Shown piece after piece: positions 8,158 through 15,139 of a stretch of DNA of 64,000 nucleotides; within the stretch, counting starts at the first letter, position 1; each line of letters starts with the position of its first letter. The notes under the pieces are model-generated. The model searched no databases. It had not been told where the DNA came from and saw nothing but the letters and a program-made list of their open reading frames with translations. Location of the stretch: assembly GCA_016200005.1 (NCBI GenBank), contig JACQFP010000022.1, positions 248,001 through 312,000 on the forward strand, in the 5' to 3' direction. The translations under genes were made by a program, and so were the position numbers. The stretch is from Verrucomicrobiota bacterium. Lineage in GTDB: Bacteria; Verrucomicrobiota; Verrucomicrobiia; Limisphaerales; PALSA-1396.

Positions 8158-11100
8158 TCAACCTGCCAGGCTCTCCAAAGCCGTCTTGACGTGAACGAGT
8201 TTCGCCTGCCAGCCGGCGAGGCGTTGCTGATGTTCCAGGAGAACCTGGGGCGGAACTTTCTGGGTGAAGCCTGGGTTGGCGAGTTTCTGTTCTACCTTCA
8301 CGATCTCGGCTTCATACTTTTCCTTCTCCTTCGTCAGACGGGCGCGTTCGGCTTCGACATCAACGAGTCCTTCCAGGGGCAGGAACAATTCGCCCATCGG
8401 CGTGTGCGCGGTGGGTGTGCCCTTCTTCGCGGCGTAGTTCTCGTTGATCTCGATGTTTTCGGCGTTCAACAGAATCCTGATGACTTCGCGGTCGTGCGGG
8501 AGAATTTCACGGCTCGGCTTGAGGACGAACTTTACTTTCTTACCGGACTGGATATTGCCGATGCGACGCAGGTTGCGTCCTTGCGTGACCACCTCGTATT
8601 TATCGTTGGCGAATTCGAGATAACAATCATCGAGCCCGTAGGCATCGCGGAACTCGCCTTCAAACGGCTTGGGCCAAGGCGCATTCATAATGGTCTGGCC
8701 GCCTTGACTCTCTGGCATGTCCTCGGCGTAACCCATTCCGTGCCACAACTCTTCCGTGATAAACGGTAGAAATGGATGGAACAACCGCAGCGTGTGCGAG
8801 AGCACAAAATCAATCACCGCGAGCGTGTTGGCCTTTCGCGCAGCATCGTTGCCCCTCACCCCGTCCCTCTCCCCATCGGATGGGGAGAGGGTGGCCGAAG
8901 GCCGGGTGAGGGGAGCTTCGGACAGTTGCCTGCTCAACACCGCTTTGCTCGCCTCGACATACCAATCGCAATACTCGCTCCAGAAGAAACGATAGAGCAC
9001 TTGCACGGCAGCACTGAAATTGTATTCGGCCAGCGCGGTGGTGATTTCTCGGATGGCGTCGTTAAGCTTCAGCAGAATCCACTTGTCGTCGCTTGTGAGC
9101 AAGCGCGGGTCAATTTCACCCTGAATCTCGAATTCGGCGGACGAGGCGTCCGCCGCTGCGCCCGGGGCGGGCGCGCTCCCCTGCATTTGGCGGAAGCGGC
9201 AGGCGTTCCAGAGCTTGTTGCAGAAATTGCGGCCCAGTTCCACGTCCTTCTCGTCGAAGAGCACGTCCTGGCCGAGCGGCGCGCTGCGCATCGTGCCGAA
9301 ACGAATCGCGTCCGCGCCGTACTTCGCGATCAGATCGAGCGGATCGGGCGAGTTGCCAAGGGACTTCGACATCTTGCGGCCCTGCTTGTCGCGGACGATG
9401 CCGGTGAAATAGACGTTGCGGAACGGCAGGTCGCCCATGAACTCGTAGCCTGCCATGATCATGCGCGCGACCCAGAAGAAAATAATTTCCGGCGCGGTGA
9501 CGAGGTCGGTGGTCGGGTAGAAGGCTTGAAGTGTTGCGTTCTTGGAGTCTTGAGATTTGTCACCCGTCCAACCCATCGTGGCGAACGGCCAGAGCCAGGA
9601 ACTGAACCACGTGTCGAGGACGTCTGGGTCTTGGGTGAAACCTGCCTGATCTAATTCTTTTGCCATGGAAGGATTCGTCGTCAGCGCGTGAAGAATAAAT
9701 CCATCAGAAGTCTTTAGAACCTCGAAAGTAATTTCTGAAACTGTCACTGTTTTGCCGTGACGTTCTAACGTTTTTGAATCTGGGCTGACGCGAGGCTTTG
9801 ACAATCGTTTGCCGTCAGGAATTTCAACTCCGCAAAGCACAAACGCATTCTCAACCATATTTTCACGAACGGGATGGTCACGAAAATTTGCACCATCAAT
9901 CTTTAAACTCCACACCGGAATCCGATGCCCCCACCAAAGCTGGCGGCTGATGCACCAGTCCTGAATGTTCGTCAGCCAGTGGTCATAAACCTTCGCCCAC
10001 CGCTGCGGGTGGAAACGCATTTTGCTGGGGAGCGCGCCCGCCCCGGGCGCAGCGGCGGACGCCCCGTCCGCCGCATCGTGGCGTACGGAAGAACCAGCCG
10101 TCGCCAAAGTCTCGACGCGCTCGGTGCTGCCCGCGAGGGCGCGGGCAGCGACGCCCGAGGCGGGCGTGCTCCCTTCCTGCTCCTCGCACGCCTTGGATTG
10201 CTCCACCGCCGGATACTTCAAAAACCATTGCTCGCTCAAGCGTGGCTCGATCGGCACACACGCGCGCTGACTGAAACCAATTTTGTTTTCGTACGGCTCC
10301 TCCTTCTCCAACGCGCCAAGTTCCTTGAGCTTTTCCACCGCGACTTTGCGCGCCTCGAAACGATCAAGACCCGCGAGGTCTTTGCCCGCCAGATCATTCA
10401 TCGAACCGTTTGGATTCATGATGTCCACGGCGGCGAGCTTGTGGCGTTGGCCGATCTCGAAGTCGTTTTTGTCGTGCGCGGGTGTCACCTTGAGCACGCC
10501 CGTGCCGAACTCGAAGTCCACGTATTCGTCGCCGATGATCGGGATGAGCTTCTTCTCCATCGGTAATTCCGCCGGCAGCGGACGAATTGCGTGCTTGCCG
10601 ATGAGGTGCGCGTAGCGCGGGTCTTTCGGATTCACCGCGATGGCGGTGTCGCCGGGAATCGTTTCCGGCCGCGTCGTGGCGATGGTGAGCCAGATTTTTC
10701 CATCTGGTCCGGGGAGCGCGCCCGCCGCGGGCGCAGTCGAATGCGCCCCGCGTTCGACATCGGGCGGCGCGAGAGTTCCGGTCAGCGGGGCGCTGACCGG
10801 TGCAGCCGGGGCGGCTGCGCTCCCCATTTCAACCTCGACTTTGAAGTAGTAGAGAAAACCTTTCTGCGATTCCATGTCCACCTCCTCGTCCGAGAGCGCG
10901 GTGAGTGATGCCGGACACCAGTTCACCATGCGTTTGCCGCGATAGATGAGGCCCTTCTTGTAAAGTTCGACGAAAACCTTTTGCACGCAGCGCGAATACT
11001 CCGGGTCCATCGTGAAGCGTTCGCGCGTCCAATCGCACGAGCAGCCGAGCTTCTTGAGTTGCTGGATGATGATGCCGCCGTGCTTTTCCTTCCACGCCCA

Positions 11101-11460
11101 AACGCGCTTGAGGAATTCCTCGCGCCCGAGATCATGCTTGGTTTTTCGTTCCTCCTTCTTGAGCGCCCTCTCGACCTGCACCTGCGTGGCGATGCCGGCG
11201 TGGTCCGTGCCGGGCAGCCAGAGGACTTCCTTGCCGTCCATCCGCGCCTTGCGGGCGAGGATGTCCTGGATGGTGTTGTTGAGCACGTGCCCCATGTGCA
11301 ACACGCCGGTGACGTTCGGCGGCGGGATGACGATCGAATACGCCGGGCGCTTCTCGCTCACGCGCGCCGGGTCGGCGGTGAAGCAAGCGTTGCGCTGCCA
11401 GAAGTCATACCATTTGTCCTCGACGGACTGCGGTTCGTAGGCTTTGGGAATTTCTGCCAT
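8158..11460 (-). CDS. valS: Valine-tRNA ligase with four repeat-derived insertions
   Basis: Charges tRNA-Val with valine in the cytosol. 1100 residues from the ATG at 11460 (MAEIPKAYEP; the TTG at 11466 is rejected). Class I signatures are HMGH at 55-58 (PPNVTGVLHMGH) and KMSKS at about 696-700; the C-terminal coiled coil (VDVEAERARLTKEKEKYEAE) is present. Bacterial ValRS is usually 880-960 residues. The excess is explained by Ala/Gly/Pro-rich or low-complexity inserts at about 213-250, 430-479, 760-775 and 851-871, each matching a GC-rich palindromic repeat in the DNA (10711-10825, 10027-10173, 9136-9181, 8852-8913). The reading frame stays open through all four and conserved motifs flank them, so the enzyme is likely active. 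It is essential in bacteria and there is no second copy here. Confidence 0.96.
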   Translation of the reverse strand: MAEIPKAYEPQSVEDKWYDFWQRNACFTADPARVSEKRPAYSIVIPPPNVTGVLHMGHVLNNTIQDILARKARMDGKEVLWLPGTDHAGIATQVQVERALKKEERKTKHDLGREEFLKRVWAWKEKHGGIIIQQLKKLGCSCDWTRERFTMDPEYSRCVQKVFVELYKKGLIYRGKRMVNWCPASLTALSDEEVDMESQKGFLYYFKVEVEMGSAAAPAAPVSAPLTGTLAPPDVERGAHSTAPAAGALPGPDGKIWLTIATTRPETIPGDTAIAVNPKDPRYAHLIGKHAIRPLPAELPMEKKLIPIIGDEYVDFEFGTGVLKVTPAHDKNDFEIGQRHKLAAVDIMNPNGSMNDLAGKDLAGLDRFEARKVAVEKLKELGALEKEEPYENKIGFSQRACVPIEPRLSEQWFLKYPAVEQSKACEEQEGSTPASGVAARALAGSTERVETLATAGSSVRHDAADGASAAAPGAGALPSKMRFHPQRWAKVYDHWLTNIQDWCISRQLWWGHRIPVWSLKIDGANFRDHPVRENMVENAFVLCGVEIPDGKRLSKPRVSPDSKTLERHGKTVTVSEITFEVLKTSDGFILHALTTNPSMAKELDQAGFTQDPDVLDTWFSSWLWPFATMGWTGDKSQDSKNATLQAFYPTTDLVTAPEIIFFWVARMIMAGYEFMGDLPFRNVYFTGIVRDKQGRKMSKSLGNSPDPLDLIAKYGADAIRFGTMRSAPLGQDVLFDEKDVELGRNFCNKLWNACRFRQMQGSAPAPGAAADASSAEFEIQGEIDPRLLTSDDKWILLKLNDAIREITTALAEYNFSAAVQVLYRFFWSEYCDWYVEASKAVLSRQLSEAPLTRPSATLSPSDGERDGVRGNDAARKANTLAVIDFVLSHTLRLFHPFLPFITEELWHGMGYAEDMPESQGGQTIMNAPWPKPFEGEFRDAYGLDDCYLEFANDKYEVVTQGRNLRRIGNIQSGKKVKFVLKPSREILPHDREVIRILLNAENIEINENYAAKKGTPTAHTPMGELFLPLEGLVDVEAERARLTKEKEKYEAEIVKVEQKLANPGFTQKVPPQVLLEHQQRLAGWQAKLVHVKTALESLAG
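8852..8913. repeat. Palindromic CCCTCACCC element inside valS
   Basis: 62 bases with terminal inverted repeats CCCCTCACCC / GGGTGAGGGG and an inner palindrome CCCTCTCCCCATC / GATGGGGAGAGGG. Translated as part of ValRS (LTRPSATLSPSDGERD). Relatives occur at 17374-17531, 17771-17812 and, degenerate, 25168-25222. Confidence 0.85.
9136..9181. repeat. GC-rich repeat inside valS, copy 1 (half element)
   Basis: GGCGGAC-GAG-GCGTCCGCC hairpin followed by GCTGCGCCCGGGGCGGGCGC and GCTCCCC. It is a reverse-complement match to the first part of the element at 10027-10173. It encodes GSAPAPGAAADASSAE in ValRS. Confidence 0.8.
10027..10173. repeat. GC-rich repeat inside valS, copy 2 (full element)
   Basis: 147 bases beginning GGGGAGCGCGCCCGCCCCGG and ending GGCGGGCGTGCTCCC, so the ends are inverted repeats. 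Inner hairpins include GGCGGACG/CGTCCGCC-like and GCTGCCCGC/GCGGGCAGC arms. The insert encodes about 49 Ala/Gly/Ser-rich residues. Confidence 0.82.
10711..10825. repeat. GC-rich repeat inside valS, copy 3
   Basis: 115 bases bounded by GGGGAGCGC (10711-10719) and GCGCTCCCC (10817-10825), with an inner CCGGTCAGCG/CGCTGACCGG palindrome. It shares its outer ends with the element at 10027-10173 but differs inside. Translated as an Ala/Pro-rich insert at about 213-250 of ValRS. Confidence 0.82.
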
Positions 11461-11517
11461 TTGCAAGCGCGAACGCTACCGAAATATTTTCCGTCGTGCA
11501 ACTGTCGCGGCAACTTT

Positions 11518-12216
11518 TCAATGATGCATCGGTGCCGGACAACAACCCGGCGCGTCGCTGGAGAGCATCGGACTGACGTAAGGGATACCCAGTTCCATAC
11601 CGCGAAGAATGAGGAGTGAGCCGAGAAGGAAGACGGTGACCGGTACTGCTTTGAGAAGTTTCAGCCGCAGGGAGAACGGAACAAGTTTTCCGGAGAGACT
11701 GATCGCGAGCATCATCGGAATCGTACCCACGCCGAACGCCAGCATGTAGAGCGCGCCATTGAGGAGATCGCCGGTGGCGGTCGCGCCTGCACCGGCGACA
11801 TAGACGAGTCCGCAGGGCAGGAGGCCGTTCAACAAGCCGAGCACGAGCAGCGCGTCGGCAGAGCGGCGGCGCAGCAGAAAGCTCATGCCGGTTTTGACTT
11901 GGGTAACTAATGCGCCGATGGGCCGCCACAGAGCCAGTTTATGCGACGTGATCAGTCCGACCAGGAGTAGAACTCCAAGTGTAATCGACAGCCAACGTTG
12001 GATGCCGGCGAGCAAAAGCGTTTTGCCGAGCAGACCGAAGATCAAGCCGAGCATACAATAGGTAACGATCCGGCCAGTGTTGTAGGCGACGCGACCGACG
12101 AAGAAACTCGCCGCCCGATTTCCCGTTTGAGGCAATGCAAGCGCGAGCGGGCCGCACATGCCCGCGCAATGCAGGCTGCCAACCAGTCCGAGCATGAATG
12201 CTGTCAACAGTTCCAT
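11518..12216 (-). CDS. TauE/SafE-like (DsbD_2 type) membrane protein of the cbb3 cluster
   Basis: 232 residues with about six membrane segments. The N-terminus MELLTAFMLGLVGSLHCAGM continues CGPLALA, the His/Cys/Met signature of the cytochrome c biogenesis transmembrane/sulfite exporter-like family that commonly sits at the end of cco/fix operons. The second half repeats the pattern with GLLNGLLPCGLVYVAGAGA. The tail is rich in Cys, Met and His (GCCPAPMHH). Family members of this subgroup are linked to copper handling or redox steps in cbb3 oxidase assembly; the actual substrate is unknown. It follows fixH by 15 bases on the same strand as the last gene of the cluster. Confidence 0.8.
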   Translation of the reverse strand: MELLTAFMLGLVGSLHCAGMCGPLALALPQTGNRAASFFVGRVAYNTGRIVTYCMLGLIFGLLGKTLLLAGIQRWLSITLGVLLLVGLITSHKLALWRPIGALVTQVKTGMSFLLRRRSADALLVLGLLNGLLPCGLVYVAGAGATATGDLLNGALYMLAFGVGTIPMMLAISLSGKLVPFSLRLKLLKAVPVTVFLLGSLLILRGMELGIPYVSPMLSSDAPGCCPAPMHH

Positions 12217-12231
12217 GGGTTCAATTCAGCA

Positions 12232-12720
12232 TCACGCGCCGCGTTTCACGACGATGCTTTTGTCGGCGAAGTAATCCTGGCCTTGTGTGGTCCAATGCAC
12301 GCGGACTTTCCAGAAGCCGGGCAGCAGCGAAGCCGCGTCCACGGTTTGTGATCCGCTGGCATCAATCTGGAGTTTCAATTCGCGGTCGCGGTCGGTGGCG
12401 GAGGGGCGATAGAGTTCGATGCGCCCGGACGTCACGCTCGACGTCTGACCAGCGGGCAGTGAAATGCTGATGCTTTGTTTCGCCGCATCGTAGGCTACGA
12501 CAACCTGGTTGCTGAGCGGCGCAGTGCGGTTGAGTTGATCGAGCCGGCTTTGGAATTTGATCTCGTCCTCGTAATAGTTTGGCGTGATGAGATCGGTCTG
12601 ATGTGTGCAGGCGATGGCGATCAGCGCCGCCGTGCCGCAGATGAAGATTACGAACGTGGCAATGATGGCGTGAGGCCAGAGGTTGCGGAGGGGAGCGGTG
12701 GAATGGTCAGTCGTGTTCAT
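12232..12720 (-). CDS. fixH: FixH/CcoH family cbb3 oxidase assembly protein
   Basis: 162 residues from the ATG at 12720 (MNTTDHSTAPLRNLWPH), which overlaps the end of ccoG by 14 bases; the longer frame to 12855 merely runs through ccoG. One membrane segment (HAIIATFVIFICGTAALIAI) is followed by the family motif PNYYEDEIKFQSRLDQ and an extracytoplasmic beta domain ending in VHWTTQGQDYFADK. FixH works with the CcoI pump in maturing the cbb3 oxidase. Position between ccoG and the TauE/SafE-like gene fits the usual fixGHIS order, although here the I and S genes lie at the head of the cluster. Confidence 0.88.
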   Translation of the reverse strand: MNTTDHSTAPLRNLWPHAIIATFVIFICGTAALIAIACTHQTDLITPNYYEDEIKFQSRLDQLNRTAPLSNQVVVAYDAAKQSISISLPAGQTSSVTSGRIELYRPSATDRDRELKLQIDASGSQTVDAASLLPGFWKVRVHWTTQGQDYFADKSIVVKRGA

Positions 12721-14203
12721 GTTTGTCGTCATGGTCGCGGTCGTCGCGCGGGCCGATGAAGGTGGTATAGATCGCTTCAATGTGTTTGCCGTTTGAGTAA
12801 ACGCCGATGACCAGCGGAAGTTTGCCGTGCCGGATGAGTTTGGGATCGAGACCAATCAGCACGGAATTCTCCGCGAGTTGTTGCGGCGGTACGACGATGT
12901 GGCCGCCCATGACTTGCAATTCGCCTTTCACGTTTTCTAGTTTGAACTCGATGGGAATCTCCCGCGACGTTTTGTTCACAACCTTGACGGTGTAGAGGTT
13001 GCTCAGGTGACCGTCAGGCATCATCTGAAACATCGAACCAGGCGCGCGCAGCATCGTGGCTTCGACATCGGAGCGCGTGAAGACGAGCACCATCCACAAC
13101 GCGATGAGGGCAAGCAGCACGATCGCGTAGCCGACGAGCCGCGGCGTGACGCGCAATCGTTCGCCACGCTCGATGCCGTTGAGTGACGCGAAGCGGATCA
13201 GGCCGCGCGGGCGCTTGATCTTGTCCATCACGTCGTCGCAGGCATCAATGCACGCGGTGCAGTTCACGCATTCCATTTGGGTGCCGTCGCGGATGTCAAT
13301 GCCGGTCGGGCAGACGGTCACGCATTGATAACAGTCGATGCAGTCGCCGAAGCCGTCGTGCCGGCGTTGCATCGGCGGGACGTTGCGCCGGAGCGTGCCG
13401 CGTTTCTCGCCGCGCTTGTAATCGTACGCAACGACGATCGTGTTCTCGTCGAGCAACGTGGATTGCAACCGGCCATAAGGGCAGATGAAGGTGCAGGCCT
13501 GTTCGCGGAAGCGGGCGAAGATGCCATAGAACAACAGGGTGAACAGGATCATGAACGTCAGCCCGCTGAGATGATTCATCGGATCGTCGGCGATGATGTG
13601 GAACAACTGCTCCGTGCCGATGAAGTAAGCAAGCAGCGTGTTGCCGATGAGGAAAGACAGCGCGAAGAAGATCGCGTGCTTGCCGAGCTTCTTGATGATC
13701 TTGGTGGCGGTCCACGGCGCCTTGTTCAACGCGCGCTGTTCGTGGGCGTCGCCTTCGATAAAATATTCGATCTTGCGAAAGACCATTTCCATGAGCACGG
13801 TCTGCGGGCAGGTCCAACCGCACCAGAGCCGGCCGAACGCCGTCGTGAAGATCACAATGCCAACCAGAAACACCAGCATCGTGACTGCCGAAATGATCAT
13901 GTCCTGCGGCCAGAAGATTTGTCCGAGGATGACGAACTTGCGCTCGAGGAAGTTGAGCAGGAGCAGCGGGTTGCCGTTGATCCTGACAAACGGGCCGATG
14001 AACATCACCGCCAGCAGCAGCCAACTTACCCAGGTGCGCGCGCGGGTGAAGCGGCCATGCGGCTTGCGCGGATAAATCCATACGCGATGCCCTTCCTGGT
14101 CGGCGGTCGCGAGATGGTCGCGATAATCCTTCCAGTCCACGGGTTTCACCGCCTCTTCAGGGAGCGGAGTCGGCACTGGCTTTTTTTCCGGCGGGGGCAG
14201 CAT
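12707..14203 (-). CDS. ccoG: CcoG/FixG family polyferredoxin, cbb3 oxidase assembly
   Basis: 498 residues from the ATG at 14203 (MLPPPEKKPVP); the TTG at 14224 is not plausible. Features in order: a cytosolic N-terminus with GHRVWIYPRKPHGRFTR, membrane segments, the GRLWCGWTCPQTVLMEMVF motif with the NapH/CcoG cysteines, further membrane segments and ACTFICPYGRLQ, then two ferredoxin-type clusters, CIDCYQCVTVCP (about 288-299) and CVNCTACIDACDD, a final membrane segment and an extracytoplasmic Ig-like C-terminus. In other bacteria CcoG reduces copper for delivery to the cbb3 oxidase. It overlaps fixH and is separated from ccoP by a 142-base repeat-bearing gap. Confidence 0.93.
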   Translation of the reverse strand: MLPPPEKKPVPTPLPEEAVKPVDWKDYRDHLATADQEGHRVWIYPRKPHGRFTRARTWVSWLLLAVMFIGPFVRINGNPLLLLNFLERKFVILGQIFWPQDMIISAVTMLVFLVGIVIFTTAFGRLWCGWTCPQTVLMEMVFRKIEYFIEGDAHEQRALNKAPWTATKIIKKLGKHAIFFALSFLIGNTLLAYFIGTEQLFHIIADDPMNHLSGLTFMILFTLLFYGIFARFREQACTFICPYGRLQSTLLDENTIVVAYDYKRGEKRGTLRRNVPPMQRRHDGFGDCIDCYQCVTVCPTGIDIRDGTQMECVNCTACIDACDDVMDKIKRPRGLIRFASLNGIERGERLRVTPRLVGYAIVLLALIALWMVLVFTRSDVEATMLRAPGSMFQMMPDGHLSNLYTVKVVNKTSREIPIEFKLENVKGELQVMGGHIVVPPQQLAENSVLIGLDPKLIRHGKLPLVIGVYSNGKHIEAIYTTFIGPRDDRDHDDKHEHD

Positions 14204-14204
14204 G

Positions 14205-14345
14205 GTCAATGCTCCAAATTCCAAGCTCCAAATTCCAGAGAAGCATCAAGCTTTGAATTCCAAATAACTCCGCTAAGCGGGACTATCGCTTTGCAGTTTG
14301 GTGCTTGGAATTTCTCTGGCGCTTGGATGTTGGTGCTTGGATATT
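14205..14345. repeat. Imperfect inverted-repeat element between ccoP and ccoG
   Basis: The gap is filled with runs of CCAAATTCCAAGCTCCAAAT on the left and the inverted sense on the right (GGTGCTTGGAATTTCTCTGG, GCGCTTGGATGTTGGTGCTT). The arms pair imperfectly around CCGCTAAGCGG. It looks like a non-coding repeat element inserted into the operon; only one copy is in the window, so repeat status rests on internal symmetry. Confidence 0.55.
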
Positions 14346-14930
14346 TCATTCGAATTCACTGGGTCCGGTTTTTGTCGGCGCGAGATTTTCCGGCGGCTTC
14401 GGATTCGGCGGTTTCGTACCGCGGAACGTATAGATGAAACTCGCGACTTCATGGATCTGTTTAGGGTTGAGGGTTGTCTTCCAGGTGATCATGCCTTTCT
14501 CCGGCACGCCGTTCCAGATGGTTTTCACGTTGTCCACGAAGTTCGAACCGTGAATCCAGTAGTCGTCGCACAGGTTCGGGCCGACCAGTCCGCCGCCATC
14601 CGGTCGATGGCAAGGTGCGCAGAGCGTCATGAAGGTTTGGCGTCCAGCATTGAGCACGGCAGGTTCCTTGGACGGCTCGAGGCTGCCGATCGTGGATTCA
14701 AATTTCGTCATCGTAGCACTTTTGAGTTTCTCGCCGGCGGCCCGTTCTTCCTCATACTCGGCGGCGGAGAGCTTGCCGAGGTCGAATACGTGGTAGTAAC
14801 TCAGATAGATAGCTGCGAAAATGATGGTGATGTAAAACAGCCACACCCACCAGCGCGGCAGCTTGTTGTCGAGCTCGCGGATGCCGTCGGCCTCGTGGTC
14901 GAGCAGCAGGGGATCGTTTTGGTCGTTCAT
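14346..14930 (-). CDS. ccoP: cbb3-type cytochrome c oxidase subunit III, one haem
   Basis: 194 residues. An N-terminal segment DGIRELDNKLPRWWVWLFY is the classic CcoP entry into its single membrane helix (26-46), followed by a periplasmic linker and one cytochrome c domain with CAPCH at 104-108 and a probable Met ligand in EKGMITWK. CcoP usually has about 290 residues and two CxxCH motifs; only one is here, so this is a single-haem form. It passes electrons from soluble donors into the cbb3 oxidase. It lies 4 bases after ccoQ. The C-terminus after IYTFRGTKPPNPKPPENL is a short Pro-rich tail. Confidence 0.92.
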   Translation of the reverse strand: MNDQNDPLLLDHEADGIRELDNKLPRWWVWLFYITIIFAAIYLSYYHVFDLGKLSAAEYEEERAAGEKLKSATMTKFESTIGSLEPSKEPAVLNAGRQTFMTLCAPCHRPDGGGLVGPNLCDDYWIHGSNFVDNVKTIWNGVPEKGMITWKTTLNPKQIHEVASFIYTFRGTKPPNPKPPENLAPTKTGPSEFE

Positions 14931-14934
14931 AGGC

Positions 14935-15132
14935 TCAAGGTTTGCAATCGGATTCAGGTTTATTTTGGGGCGCGCTGTCTTCGAGCGGCAACTGGCTCAT
15001 CGTGTTCAAGTGCGACTTCTTCATCCGCGCCGCCCAGACCAATACGCCGATGAAGAACGCGAAGAAAATGCTGATCGAGAGGACGCCATAGGCGCCCACT
15101 CCGCCGATGTGTTCGAGAACTTGTTTGATCAT
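14935..15132 (-). CDS. ccoQ: CcoQ-type small cbb3 oxidase subunit
   Basis: 65 residues with one membrane segment (GAYGVLSISIFFAFFIGVLV) followed by a basic stretch WAARMKKSHL, then a polar tail. Size, position between ccoNO and ccoP, and the membrane-then-basic layout match CcoQ, which stabilises the complex. Spacing is 7 bases from ccoNO and 4 bases to ccoP, so translation is likely coupled. Confidence 0.85.
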   Translation of the reverse strand: MIKQVLEHIGGVGAYGVLSISIFFAFFIGVLVWAARMKKSHLNTMSQLPLEDSAPQNKPESDCKP

Positions 15133-15139
15133 GGTTGCC

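Noticed and set aside
8776-9654. 292-codon plus-strand frame opposite valS
   Set aside because: A shadow of valS produced by its GC-rich third positions and repeats; the valS frame carries the conserved motifs.
6577-10825. CRISPR array
   Set aside because: The repeats are irregularly spaced, inside genes and mostly palindromic with no spacers of uniform length; no cas gene is present.
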